From JAFECT01 sp035551675 (GTDB taxonomy: Bacteria; Pseudomonadota; Alphaproteobacteria; Caulobacterales; Caulobacteraceae): a stretch of 64,000 bases of DNA. The DNA lies in NCBI GenBank assembly GCA_035551675.1, contig DASZMV010000066.1, positions 1-64,000 on the forward strand, in the 5' to 3' direction. Positions within the stretch are counted from its first letter, which is position 1, and every line of letters begins with the position of its first letter. This document shows, piece after piece, positions 7,603-17,795 of the stretch. The translations under genes were made by a program, and so were the position numbers. The notes under the pieces are model-generated. The model had not been told where the DNA came from. It saw only the letters and a list, made by a program, of their open reading frames with translations, and made no database searches.

Positions 7603-9345
7603 ATGTCGCTCCAGGACCTCGACCCCAAAGCCTACGAACCCGGCCGGCTCAAACGGCCGGCGCCGCACGCGCCCATAGCCGTCTTGAAATTCGGCAGCTC
7701 GGTGCTGCGCAGCCCCGACGACATTCCCGAGGTGGTGTCGGAAATCTATCGCCACGTGCGGCGCGGCGAGAAGGTCATCGCGGTGGTGTCCGCCTTCCTC
7801 GGCCGCACCGATGCGCTGCTGGGCCAGGCCCGCGCGCTCGGCGGCGCCCGCGACAACAAGCACCTGCCGCGCTTCGTCGTGCAGGGCGAGGAACAGGCCG
7901 CCGCCCTGACCGCCATCGGCTGCGACCGCGTCGGGCTCGATGTGCGCGCACTGAGCGTGCGCGAGCTCGGGATCGTCGCTGATGGTTCGCCGGAGGATGC
8001 CTCGCCGGTGCGTTTGGAGTCATCCGCATTGGCCGCCGCGCTCGATGCGCACGAAGTCGTGGTGGTTCCGGGCTATGGCGCGATCAACGAGGACGACGAG
8101 GTGGTGCTGCTGGGGCGCGGCGGCACCGACCTGACCGCGGTGTTTCTGGCGGCCGAACTCGATCTCGGACACGTGCGCCTGTTGAAGGACGTGGACGGCG
8201 TCTACGATTCCGACCCCAACATCGCCGGCGATGTGGCCAGCCGCTACGCCGAACTTGACTGGAAGACCGCCCGCATCGTCGCCGGCAAGCTGGTCCAGCG
8301 CCGCGCCGTCGAGGTGGCCGAACAGCGCCGCGTCGTGGTCGAAGTCGCGGCGCTGGGTCGTGAAGCCGCCAGCCTGATCGGCCCGAAACTCTCCGACCCG
8401 GTGGCCGCGGGACACCCGCGCAAGTGGCGCGTCGCGCTCGCCGGTTGCGGCGTGGTCGGCGGCGGCGTCCTGCAGCGCCTGCTCGGTCGCCCCGATCTCT
8501 ACGAGGTGACCGGCGTGTTGGTGCGCGACCCGTCGAAGCCCCGCGACGTGCGCATCCCCGAGGGCCTGGTCACCGCCGACGCGGAGCATCTGTTCGACGC
8601 CAGGCCCGACGTCCTGGTCGAAGCGATGTCCGAGGGGCCGCCGGCCGAACGTCTGATCCGCCGCGCCCTCGAACGCGGCGTGCACGTGGTCAGCGCCAAC
8701 AAACAAGCCGTCGCCCTCGACCTGCCGGGCCTTTCCGAAACCGCCGCGGCGCACGGCGTTCAGCTTTCCTATTCCGCCGCGGTCGGCGGTGGCTCGCCGA
8801 TGATCGAAACCGTCCGCGCCGCGCGCGCGCTCGGCGAGATCGCCGAGGTCGAGGCGGTGTTGAACGGCACGGTCAATTTCATGCTCGATCGCCTGTCCCA
8901 TGGCTCAGCCTTCGACGACGCCCTGGCCGACGCGCGCGCCGCCGGCTTCGCGGAAGAGGATCCCTCCGCCGACCTCGAGGGTCACGACGCCGCCGCCAAG
9001 CTCCGCATCCTGGCGTTCGAAGCCTTCGGCCAGGTGCTGAACGACACCGACATCCCCCGCCCGGTGCTGAACGCCGACGCGGTCGCGCGTCACGGCGGCT
9101 GCGGGACCCTGCGCCAGATCGGGCGCTGCGTGCGCGAGGACGACAGGGTCGAAGCCTGGGTCAACCTCGAACCGACCCTGGAGGCGCGCCTCTTCCGCAC
9201 CCTGCGCGGCGAACGCAACGCGCTTCGCGTCGTGCTGAAGGACGGACGCAGTTTCGTCTGTCGCGGTCGCGGCGCAGGCCGCTGGCCCACCGCGGAAAGC
9301 GTGTTCGCCGACCTGGGCGAACTGGTGCGGTCGGAGGGCGGCTAG
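7603..9345 (+). CDS. Compact aspartokinase-homoserine dehydrogenase fusion
   Basis: 580 aa. Residues 24-250 are an amino-acid-kinase domain with K29-F-G-S-S, VVSAF, GRGGTD (Asp176) and DVDGVYDSDP, the aspartokinase nucleotide and substrate motifs. Residues about 275-580 are homoserine dehydrogenase: Rossmann motif AGCGVVGGG, SANKQAV, GTVNFM and the catalytic D-x-E-G-x-D-A-A-x-K segment. It would phosphorylate aspartate and reduce aspartate semialdehyde, feeding Thr, Met and Ile synthesis. Enteric ThrA/MetL proteins are about 810-820 aa with ACT-type domains in between; none fits here, so allosteric feedback by that route is probably absent. It sits directly behind the attenuator. Whether the kinase half is active is not certain. 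Confidence 0.88.
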   Translation: MSLQDLDPKAYEPGRLKRPAPHAPIAVLKFGSSVLRSPDDIPEVVSEIYRHVRRGEKVIAVVSAFLGRTDALLGQARALGGARDNKHLPRFVVQGEEQAAALTAIGCDRVGLDVRALSVRELGIVADGSPEDASPVRLESSALAAALDAHEVVVVPGYGAINEDDEVVLLGRGGTDLTAVFLAAELDLGHVRLLKDVDGVYDSDPNIAGDVASRYAELDWKTARIVAGKLVQRRAVEVAEQRRVVVEVAALGREAASLIGPKLSDPVAAGHPRKWRVALAGCGVVGGGVLQRLLGRPDLYEVTGVLVRDPSKPRDVRIPEGLVTADAEHLFDARPDVLVEAMSEGPPAERLIRRALERGVHVVSANKQAVALDLPGLSETAAAHGVQLSYSAAVGGGSPMIETVRAARALGEIAEVEAVLNGTVNFMLDRLSHGSAFDDALADARAAGFAEEDPSADLEGHDAAAKLRILAFEAFGQVLNDTDIPRPVLNADAVARHGGCGTLRQIGRCVREDDRVEAWVNLEPTLEARLFRTLRGERNALRVVLKDGRSFVCRGRGAGRWPTAESVFADLGELVRSEGG

Positions 9346-10079
9346 AGGAAGTTGTTCGGCCAGATCATGGTGCGCCACATGTGCGCCGCGGGTGAACTGT
9401 CGAAGCCCAGGCCTTCGTCCGGTTCGCGGAAGTTGCGGCCGATCAGGTCGGTGAACGCCTCGGGATCGAGCGACGGGTCCGGCTCGAAGAAATAGAGGTC
9501 ATAGAGCGTGATGGCGCGCGCGGACATGTACCAGCGGTGGTTCTGGGCGACCCGCGCGTCGCGCTGGATATACGCCGGCGGTTCGTAATCGCCGCCGAAA
9601 AACTTCACATAGCCTTCGGGATAGGCGTAGCCGACGCCCTCGTCCGGATAGAAGCGCAGGGCCTGGTGATACTTCACCGCCCAGGCCACTTCCTCGTCGA
9701 CGTAGGGCGCGATCATCTGCTCGCCCCAGTAGCCGTGGTCGCCGCGGATCAAGCCGCCCAGCGAGATGTCGTGCAACAGGCAGGCCAGCACGATCTTCTC
9801 GTCGTGGCCGGCATCGAGCGCGCGCCGCGCGCTGGTCAGCAGGTGACGCACACAGATGTCGTGCAGGCGGTGCTTGAAGAAGTCGACCAGACGCGGGCGC
9901 GCGGGCATCCGCGCCAGGGCGGGATTGTCGCCCATCATCATCACCACCTCGGGACTGAGCCGCGCGAGCTGCTCGCGCTCGCGGTCGGGTTCGCCAGTTC
10001 CGCGCGACACTGCCGACGGACAAATCTGCCGCTCGCGCCCCGCCTGGGGCCACCTGTGGTCGTCTTCGATGCTGCTCAT
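9342..10079 (-). CDS. HD-domain predicted phosphohydrolase
   Basis: 245 aa. The central part contains H-D in LACLLHDIS, an upstream HDICVRH segment and a downstream KYHQALRF. This pattern of metal-binding His/Asp fits the HD superfamily of metal-dependent phosphohydrolases. There is no signal peptide or membrane segment, so it is probably cytoplasmic. It is convergent with the homoserine dehydrogenase gene, sharing the CTAG at 9342-9345. The substrate is unknown. The first 40 residues are poorly conserved-looking, and an in-frame start further in is possible. Confidence 0.6.
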   Translation of the reverse strand: MSSIEDDHRWPQAGRERQICPSAVSRGTGEPDREREQLARLSPEVVMMMGDNPALARMPARPRLVDFFKHRLHDICVRHLLTSARRALDAGHDEKIVLACLLHDISLGGLIRGDHGYWGEQMIAPYVDEEVAWAVKYHQALRFYPDEGVGYAYPEGYVKFFGGDYEPPAYIQRDARVAQNHRWYMSARAITLYDLYFFEPDPSLDPEAFTDLIGRNFREPDEGLGFDSSPAAHMWRTMIWPNNFL

Positions 10080-10110
10080 GCGGGCAGGGAAGCCGATGAC
10101 GCGGTCGGCG

Positions 10111-12168
10111 TCAAACTTTCCGCCCGATCGCGGGATCGCTGACCCCCGGCTTGCCGGTCTCGAGCCGCCCGGCGAAACGGCGCAGGAAGGACGGGTCTTC
10201 GGCGCAGCCGACTTTGACGTCGTACCAATGGCCGTTCGCCGCGGCGTCCAGGCCCATGAAGACCTTGGTGTGCGGCCGCAGCGGCTGCAGGGCGGGCGGT
10301 ATGCGGTATGGCACGGAGGCGAGGGTAATGGTCTGCACCCGGTCGCTCGGATTGTGCGCTTCGATCTGCACCGAGCGAAGCTTCGGGTCTTTTTCGAGTA
10401 TCGCGATCAGGTCGGCGCCGTCGAGACGCCCAGCCGCCTCGTAGAGGAAGCCGTTCGGCCCGCGCACCGCTAGGTGATAGGCGCGGTCGACCGGTAGGGT
10501 ATCGCTCAGCCGCTTGCCGGCCTCCACAGTGTAGAACCATGGCCCCTGTTCCGGCTGCGCCGTCGAGCGAACGTCGAAGCAGGCTCCCGTGCGGCCGTTG
10601 TTGATAAGATCGAGCACCAGCGTCTTGGCGGCGCGATTCACCCGGCTTTCGACCGCGAGATCGTAGCCCGTCGCCCGCGACGGTCGCTGGCCCAACTCCT
10701 GGCGCGGCAGGGCGGGTTGGTCCGGAAGCGCCGGCGGCGGCAGGTTCGCCGACTGGTCCGCGCGCTCGAGATAGTGCGAGGTATCGGGCAACGCCGCCGG
10801 CGCCTGCACGTCGCCGGCGAAATCGAACGCCGAGGTCAGGTCGCCGCACACCGTGCGCCGCCACGCGCTGATGTTGGGCTCGTTCACGCCGAAGCGGCGC
10901 TCGAGGAAGCGGATCACCGAGGTGTGGTCGAACACTTCGCTCGTCACCCAGCCGCCGCGCGACCAGGGCGAGACGACCAGGGCCGGCACGCGCGGACCCA
11001 GGCCCACCGGTTGACCGCTCCAGGTTTCGTCGTCGGTGGCGACCGTAGACTTGCCGAGCGCCGAGCCGGTCGGCGGCAGGGGCGGCGGGACGTGGTCGAA
11101 GAAGCCGTCGTTCTCGTCGTAGTTCAGGATGAACACCGTCTTCGACCAGGTCTCCGGGTCCGACGTGATCGCGTCGATCAGCCCTGCGGTCAGCCGTTCT
11201 CCCGTGCTGGGACAGGCGCTCGGATGTTCGCAAGCGATATAGGGCGCGACGATCCACGACACCTGCGGCAGGCTCTTGGTCTCAACGTCGCGCTTCAGCG
11301 CCGCGATCAGGTGCTCGCCGCGCGACGCTTTCGCGTTGTCCTTGGTCGATCCTTCGACGCAACCGCGACCCTTCGCCATCAGCATCGGGTTCGCGTCGGC
11401 GCCGCGATATGCTTTGAAGAACGCCAGCGCGTTGTCGCCGTAGTTGTCATACTCCTGATAGACCTTCCAGCTCACACCCGCGGCCTGCAGACGCTCGGCA
11501 TAGGTGGTCCAGGACAGCGGCTTGAACGCAGGCGCGTCCAGGGCCGGATCGGCGGCCTCGTTCGGCTCGTCCGGCGCATTCTTCACCACCAGCGGCCCGT
11601 CGTAGCCGGCGCTCAATCCGCTCGTGCCGGTGAACAGGAAATTACGGTTGGGGCTGGTCGGCCCGAAGATCGAGCAGTGATAGGCGTCGCACACGGTGAA
11701 GGCGTCGGCGAGCGCGTAGTAGAACGGCAGGTCCTCGCGCGTGAAATGACCCATGGTCATGGGGCCCTTCACCGCGATCCACGCGTCGTGGTCCTTCCAC
11801 TTCGCGTGCGATCCCTTCCAGCTGTGATCGAGGCTGGCGAGGTGTTCGGCGTTGGTGCGCGTGGTGTCGAGACGGAACGGGAGCACCGGCGGGGTCGCGA
11901 CGTCCTTCGCCTGATACCAGACCGGCTTGCCGCTCGGCAGGTCGATGGGCCGTGGATCGTCGAAACCGCGCACGCCGCGCATCGCGCCGAAGTAATGGTC
12001 GAACGAGCGGTTCTCCTGCATCAGGATCACCACGTGCTCGACGTCCATGATCGTCCCGGTCCGCCGCGCCGGTGCGATCGCCAGCGCCCGCGCGATCGTC
12101 GCCGGCGACGCCAACGCCCCGGCCGCCGCCGCAAGTTTCAGAAATCGCCGTCGATCCGCTGTCGTCAT
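10111..12168 (-). CDS. Phosphocholine-specific phospholipase C-type phosphoesterase
   Basis: 685 aa with a twin-arginine signal (DRRRFLKLAAAAGAL), implying folded export by Tat. The N-terminus of the mature protein has HVVILMQENRSFDHYFG, followed by the R-G-F-D-D-P block, TGTSGL and NYDENDGFFDHV. These are hallmarks of the alkaline-phosphatase-superfamily phospholipase C/acid phosphatase family (Pseudomonas PlcN/PlcH type). Residues about 480-680 match the two small C-terminal beta domains usual in that family. It probably hydrolyses phosphatidylcholine or other phosphodiesters in the periplasm or outside. The length matches the family. No chaperone gene (PlcR) is adjacent. Confidence 0.87.
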   Translation of the reverse strand: MTTADRRRFLKLAAAAGALASPATIARALAIAPARRTGTIMDVEHVVILMQENRSFDHYFGAMRGVRGFDDPRPIDLPSGKPVWYQAKDVATPPVLPFRLDTTRTNAEHLASLDHSWKGSHAKWKDHDAWIAVKGPMTMGHFTREDLPFYYALADAFTVCDAYHCSIFGPTSPNRNFLFTGTSGLSAGYDGPLVVKNAPDEPNEAADPALDAPAFKPLSWTTYAERLQAAGVSWKVYQEYDNYGDNALAFFKAYRGADANPMLMAKGRGCVEGSTKDNAKASRGEHLIAALKRDVETKSLPQVSWIVAPYIACEHPSACPSTGERLTAGLIDAITSDPETWSKTVFILNYDENDGFFDHVPPPLPPTGSALGKSTVATDDETWSGQPVGLGPRVPALVVSPWSRGGWVTSEVFDHTSVIRFLERRFGVNEPNISAWRRTVCGDLTSAFDFAGDVQAPAALPDTSHYLERADQSANLPPPALPDQPALPRQELGQRPSRATGYDLAVESRVNRAAKTLVLDLINNGRTGACFDVRSTAQPEQGPWFYTVEAGKRLSDTLPVDRAYHLAVRGPNGFLYEAAGRLDGADLIAILEKDPKLRSVQIEAHNPSDRVQTITLASVPYRIPPALQPLRPHTKVFMGLDAAANGHWYDVKVGCAEDPSFLRRFAGRLETGKPGVSDPAIGRKV

Positions 12169-12248
12169 GGGATGCCTGCCCTGCCGGAGCGTAACCTCCG
12201 ACAGTCGTGTGACGTTTTATCGACGCCGGGCGTACGCGCGTCGCCTGA

Positions 12249-14060
12249 TTACGTCTTGGGCATCGCCTCGGCCTTCGCCGGCTCGGAGTCGCTCAACCCG
12301 ATCTCCTTCGCTTCAGCCTCCAGCCGAGGCGCCAGCGCCAAGGCGGCCTTGATATCGGCGTCGCCCTCCGCCTTCATGCCCAGTCGCCGTTTTGCCAGCC
12401 CGCGGCCATAGAGCGACCAGGCCAGCTTCGGCTGCAGTTTCAGCGCCGCGTCATAATCCGCGATCGCCTCCTTGAGGCGACCAAGACGCAGGTACACCAA
12501 GCCGCGGCTGTCGAGCACCGCGGAGTTGCGCGGTCCCTTTCTGAGCGCCGCGTTGCAATCTTCCAGCGCCTTGTCGAGGTCCTCACCGACCATGCCCCGC
12601 GCGGCGCAACGGTTGGTCAGAACGTCCCAGAGTCGCCCGTCCTTCGGATTCGCCGCGATCCATGCGTCGTAGTGAGGGATGGCTTCGGCCCAACGATGAT
12701 GGAGGTCATAGATTTCCGCGACCTGGAGCTGAACGTCGCCACCCGTTGGCGCCGCCTTCAGGGCTGCGGCGAAGTCCGCCTCGGCGCGCACGACATCCTT
12801 GGCGCCCAGAGCGAGGTCGCCTCTCGCCAGCAGGGCGGGCGTGAAGTCGGGTTTCAGCTCGAGCGCCCGGTCGAGATCGGCTCTCGCCAAGTCGATTTTA
12901 CCCATCGCACGATGCGCTCCCGCGCGGTCCATGTAGCGCTGCGGCGCCTTGGGCTCGAGCGCCACCGCTTGGTCGAACGCCCGCAGCGCCTCGACGAAAT
13001 CGCGACGCGACATAAGCGCCTCTCCCTGGCGCCCCAACGCGTCTGCGTCCGCTGGCTTGTCGGAGGCGGCCGCCGGCGCGCCGGCCTCCCTGCTGAGCGC
13101 CGGCGGAGTCGGCTCGTCCAGACGGAACACGGGACCGCCGTTGTAGCTGAAATAGAGTTTCTTCTGGCTGCGCGACACCAACACACGATGGGACAAGAAG
13201 AAATCCATGCCCAAGAGCATGTCGACATCGGCAAAGCTCATCTTGTCGACGACGGTGAGGCGAGTGCTCTTGATCTGCTCGTCGGCGATCGCGAAACTGT
13301 CGATGGGGACGGTCCAGGTCTCGACCACCCCGCGGCCGATCCCGCTCGAAAGACCGGCGGACTTCACATCGGGACCGTCCATGTTCACCCCGGCGCGCTC
13401 GGCCCCGCGTCGCGTCAGCACCGATACGCTACTCCCGGTATCGAACATGACTCGAACCGAGCGGCCGTTGATCTTGACCGTGCCTTTGATATGGGCCGAC
13501 TCTGGCGGATTGTAAGCGTCGATCGGAATCACGCCGTAATTGCCTCTGGACCAATAGGCCAGTGGCTTGTCACCGCAGCCCTCGACCTTGATGAAGCGCA
13601 TCACCCCGTGCGCGAAGTCGTATTCGACATCGGCCCAGCTCAGCAGGTTCTCGCCGAGCAGCCCGACGGTGTCAGGGTAATAGTCGCGACCGCCGACGAC
13701 GAATTGCACGTGCTTGAGAGGCACGCCTGCGAAATTGAAATCGCTCGCTTCACCCACCGTCGCCCCGGCGGAGCCGCCGATCCCCTCCACTATCAGGACA
13801 TTCGACGTCGGCACGGTTCTGAGCTTCAGGCGGTCCGCCGCTTCGGCGGTAAGCGTGCTGAAGAAAGCGCCCGTGTCGACCTCGAAGCGCGCCTCCTGGC
13901 CGTCGATCTTGGTGGAGACGATCGCCGCCCGGCCTTCCATGTCGACCGGCAGGTCGAAGTACTTGCTCAGGTGGCACGGCTCCGCCGCCGCCGCCGACGT
14001 CGCAAGCCATCCGGCCGTCGCCAGCGCACTCATAACGATGAACTTTGAACGCCCCCGCAT
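12249..14060 (-). CDS. Secreted retropepsin-like aspartic protease with TPR repeats
   Basis: About 603 aa from the ATG at 14060 (M-R-G-R-S-K), which opens a signal peptide ending AAAA; the frame upstream has no supporting start. Two aspartic-protease-like halves follow: VDTGAFFSTL and FDTGSSVSVL, each with a hydrophobic-hydrophobic-G partner strand (LLGENLL, LLGMDFFL). A linker rich in Ala/Pro precedes about six TPR units (roughly residues 340-580) with repeated A-x-x-D-x-x-x-A-L-x-L-x-P patterns. Such proteins are found in Alphaproteobacteria, but their substrates are unknown. The pairing of a protease with a protein-binding TPR suggests substrate recruitment in the periplasm, which is inference. 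Confidence 0.83.
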   Translation of the reverse strand: MRGRSKFIVMSALATAGWLATSAAAAEPCHLSKYFDLPVDMEGRAAIVSTKIDGQEARFEVDTGAFFSTLTAEAADRLKLRTVPTSNVLIVEGIGGSAGATVGEASDFNFAGVPLKHVQFVVGGRDYYPDTVGLLGENLLSWADVEYDFAHGVMRFIKVEGCGDKPLAYWSRGNYGVIPIDAYNPPESAHIKGTVKINGRSVRVMFDTGSSVSVLTRRGAERAGVNMDGPDVKSAGLSSGIGRGVVETWTVPIDSFAIADEQIKSTRLTVVDKMSFADVDMLLGMDFFLSHRVLVSRSQKKLYFSYNGGPVFRLDEPTPPALSREAGAPAAASDKPADADALGRQGEALMSRRDFVEALRAFDQAVALEPKAPQRYMDRAGAHRAMGKIDLARADLDRALELKPDFTPALLARGDLALGAKDVVRAEADFAAALKAAPTGGDVQLQVAEIYDLHHRWAEAIPHYDAWIAANPKDGRLWDVLTNRCAARGMVGEDLDKALEDCNAALRKGPRNSAVLDSRGLVYLRLGRLKEAIADYDAALKLQPKLAWSLYGRGLAKRRLGMKAEGDADIKAALALAPRLEAEAKEIGLSDSEPAKAEAMPKT

Positions 14061-14253
14061 GGTCCAATACTCCGTACTCTCACAGATTGAACACAAAGAC
14101 GGTTGCAGCGCCAGCGGGCCCGAATGCGCCGCGCGCCGGCCGCAGATCATGGCGCGTCAAAGCGACGGCGCCGAAGCGCGCGGACCTGACGAGTTGGCGA
14201 TGTCGGTGAGACAGCGGGCGGCGCCGTCCTTCTTCGCCAAGGCTACGAAGGAC

Positions 14254-14313
14254 AACCTTCTTCGACTGCGAGGGAGAACTCGACCTTCGAAGCTCCGGAG
14301 GAGCGAAGAAGGT

Positions 14314-14314
<1 letters not shown>
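14254..14314. repeat. Inverted repeat next to tRNA-Val
   Basis: AACCTTCTTCG (14254-14264) and CGAAGAAGGTT (14304-14314) form a perfect 11-bp inverted repeat around an imperfect interior containing AGCTCCGGAG. A related unit, TCCTTCTTCG, starts at 14227. The right arm touches the encoded CCA of tRNA-Val, so in the tRNA transcript this forms a hairpin immediately after the 3' end. It resembles the dispersed elements often found beside tRNA genes in Alphaproteobacteria. Confidence 0.6.
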
Positions 14315-14388
<74 letters not shown>

Positions 14389-14460
14389 GAACCCAGGAAG
14401 GGCGGGGATATAGCCTTACGGGCCCCAGGGGCGCAAGGCGGCGATTTTTGCCTGGAATTC

Positions 14461-14817
14461 CTAGGCGGCGACCATCCGCTCCACCTCGGCGACGATCTCG
14501 CGCAGGTGGACGGGCTTGGACAGGACCTTGGCCTGGGGGGCCGACTGGGCCGCGCTGAGGGCGACGGCGGCGAAGCCGGTGATGAACATGATGCGCACGT
14601 CCGGCTGGCCCACGGCCGCCTGGCGGGCGACCTCGATGCCGTCGGCGCCGGGCATGACGATGTCGGTCAGCAGCAGGTCCCAGGGCCCGTCGATCAGGGC
14701 GGCCAGGGCGTCGTCGCCGTTTTCGCAGACCCGCACATCGTGGCCGGCCCGTTCGAGCGCGCGGGCCAGAAAGCCGCGCAGGGAATCGTCGTCTTCGGCG
14801 AGGAGAATGCGGGCCAT
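14461..14817 (-). CDS. cpdR: CpdR-type single-domain response regulator
   Basis: A 118-aa stand-alone receiver domain with acidic pocket E8-D9-D10, phospho-acceptor Asp52 in LLTDIVMPG, Thr in FITGF and Lys in LSKPVHLREI. There is no output domain. Length and sequence closely match Caulobacter CpdR, the ClpXP adaptor that in its unphosphorylated form delivers cell-cycle regulators and is switched off by the CckA-ChpT phosphorelay. It is monocistronic and faces away from the N-formylglutamate amidohydrolase gene. Family assignment rests on overall resemblance; other single-domain receivers such as DivK have different flanking motifs. Confidence 0.85.
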   Translation of the reverse strand: MARILLAEDDDSLRGFLARALERAGHDVRVCENGDDALAALIDGPWDLLLTDIVMPGADGIEVARQAAVGQPDVRIMFITGFAAVALSAAQSAPQAKVLSKPVHLREIVAEVERMVAA

Positions 14818-15023
14818 GTTTTTTTATGTACGCGTTTGCGGCGGTCGAGACGGAATGACCTTAGCAAGCCGTATGTAAACCGGGCATGAAAACACCCGCC
14901 GGTGGAGCGGTCGCCCACAGGTTCGCCAGATCGCCGGTTTCTTAAGCTTGATGGGCCGGCCAATCCCAAACGACCCGAACCCCTGATCGCAGGGGAGCGT
15001 TGACGTCAGAGCGCGGGGCCGGG

Positions 15024-15941
15024 ATGATTTCAGAGATGCCGCCCGTCAAAACCGTTGAACAGCCGCGCGCCGACCCTGGCGAGACCGCGCCGTTCGACCT
15101 TCGGCGCCGGGAAAAGCTGTCGACCCCGGTGGTTTTCGCCTCGCCCCACTCCGGGCGGATCTACCCCCAGGCCCTCTTGTCCGCCTCGCTGCTGGACGGC
15201 CATGCGCTCCGCCGCTCCGAAGACGCCCTGGTGGACGAGCTGATCGCGCCCGCCTTCGAGCGCGGGGTGGCCGGGGTGCTCTGCCGGGTGGCGCGGGTCT
15301 ATGTGGACGTGAACCGCGATCCTTGGGAGCTCGACCCCGCCATGTTCGACGGCCGCCTGCCGGCCTACGCCCGGTCGCAGAGCGCGCGGGTGGCCGCGGG
15401 TCTGGGCTCGATCGCACGCGTGGTCGGCGAGGGGCAGGAAGTTTACGCCCGCAAGCTCTCCTTCGCCGAGGCGCGGGCGCGGATCGAAGCGGTGCACCGG
15501 CCCTACCACCGGGCGCTGCACGGCCTCCTGATGGAGGCGCGCAAGACCTTCGGCCTGGCGGTGCTGATCGACTGGCACTCGATGCCGTCGGCCGCCTCGC
15601 GATCCGAGGCCCAGCGCGGACGGACACGGCCGGATCTGGTGCTGGGCGACCGGCACGGCGCGGCCTGCGGGCGGAGGCTTACCCAGACGGTGCGCGAGGC
15701 GTTGGAGGCGCTGGGCTATGTGGTGGGGCTGAACACGCCCTACGCCGGCGGCTTCACCACCGAAACCTACGGCCGCCCGGCCGGCGGCTATCATTGCCTG
15801 CAGATCGAGATCGACCGTTCGCTCTATCTGGACGAGGTCCGGCTCGAGCCCTCGGCGGGCTTCGCCAAGCTGAAGCGCGATCTGGAAACCGTCGGCGACA
15901 GGCTGCTCGCGACCGATTGGAAAACCGCGCTGCGCCCCTGA
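15024..15941 (+). CDS. N-formylglutamate amidohydrolase family protein
   Basis: About 305 aa from the ATG at 15024, preceded by GGGGCCGGG. An in-frame TTG at 15000 (just 3 nt after AGGGGAG, too close) and an ATG at 15036 are alternatives. Family motifs include ASPHSGRIYP near the N-terminus, DVNRDPWELD, LIDWHSMPS and NTPYAGGF. HutG-type enzymes hydrolyse N-formylglutamate to glutamate and formate at the end of histidine degradation, but no other hut genes are present. The exact substrate is therefore open. It is a cytoplasmic protein with no signal peptide. Confidence 0.85.
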   Translation: MISEMPPVKTVEQPRADPGETAPFDLRRREKLSTPVVFASPHSGRIYPQALLSASLLDGHALRRSEDALVDELIAPAFERGVAGVLCRVARVYVDVNRDPWELDPAMFDGRLPAYARSQSARVAAGLGSIARVVGEGQEVYARKLSFAEARARIEAVHRPYHRALHGLLMEARKTFGLAVLIDWHSMPSAASRSEAQRGRTRPDLVLGDRHGAACGRRLTQTVREALEALGYVVGLNTPYAGGFTTETYGRPAGGYHCLQIEIDRSLYLDEVRLEPSAGFAKLKRDLETVGDRLLATDWKTALRP

Positions 15942-15944
15942 GCG

Positions 15945-15973
15945 AAAAAAAGGCCGCGCCTTGCGGCGCGGCC
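15945..15973 (-). terminator. Strong hairpin with U-tract on the minus strand
   Basis: GGCCGCGCC (15952-15960), loop TTGC and GGCGCGGCC (15965-15973) form a perfect 9-bp stem. Seven A (15945-15951) lie on its left, so read leftwards it is a perfect intrinsic terminator. No annotated minus-strand gene lies immediately to its right. On the plus strand the same hairpin starts 10 nt after the amidohydrolase stop and may protect that mRNA end. Confidence 0.7.
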
Positions 15974-16000
15974 TGAGGGTCATGGGGAGGAAACGCCCAA

Positions 16001-16132
16001 ATGAGCGCCGTCAACGTCGAGGACGTTGAACGGCTTCAATTTACGCTGCAATGCACAATCCGCAAGCCCCGCGGACCGCAATTCGATCACGGTTGGTTAC
16101 AGGCAATCGCGGCCTTAACCCTTTCTGCGTAA
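16001..16132 (+). CDS. Possible small protein (43 aa) with strong ribosome-binding site
   Basis: ATG at 16001, stop TAA at 16130-16132, preceded by GGGGAGGAA (15984-15992) at near-ideal spacing. The predicted product begins M-S-A-V-N-V-E-D-V-E-R-L and has no membrane segment or domain I recognise. It lies in a 372-nt gap between the amidohydrolase gene and lpd. An inverted repeat AACGTC/GACGTT occurs inside it. The good ribosome-binding site is the only positive evidence. It could equally be a leader ORF of lpd or chance. Confidence 0.35.
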   Translation: MSAVNVEDVERLQFTLQCTIRKPRGPQFDHGWLQAIAALTLSA

Positions 16133-16158
16133 GGAACTGCCGTCTCCCGCGGCGCTTA

Positions 16159-16170
16159 TCGCACGTGCGA
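16159..16170. promoter_or_regulatory. 12-bp perfect palindrome upstream of lpd
   Basis: TCGCACGTGCGA is a perfect palindrome about 145 nt before the lpd start and looks like a dimeric-regulator site. The rest of 16133-16313 holds only a weak promoter-like pair (TTGAAG 16223-16228, TAGTGT 16245-16250, 16-nt spacer). Confidence 0.3.
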
Positions 16171-16313
16171 AATGTACCGCTGCGCTGCAATCCAGCTTGG
16201 GCTTTTTAGGCCCGGTCCGCGGTTGAAGTCCCCGGTCGAGCGACTAGTGTGCCCGCGCCCCAGCCTCCCCAAATCAGCCTCCCCCAAACCTGCCTGCTCC
16301 AAGGATTGCTCCC

Positions 16314-17786
<1,473 letters not shown>

Positions 17787-17795
17787 GAAAAGCGA

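Noticed and set aside
15000..15023. TTG start at 15000 for the amidohydrolase
   Set aside because: The AGGGGAG motif is only 3 nt away, too close for efficient initiation, and the added residues are not conserved-looking. The ATG at 15024 is preferred, though not certain.
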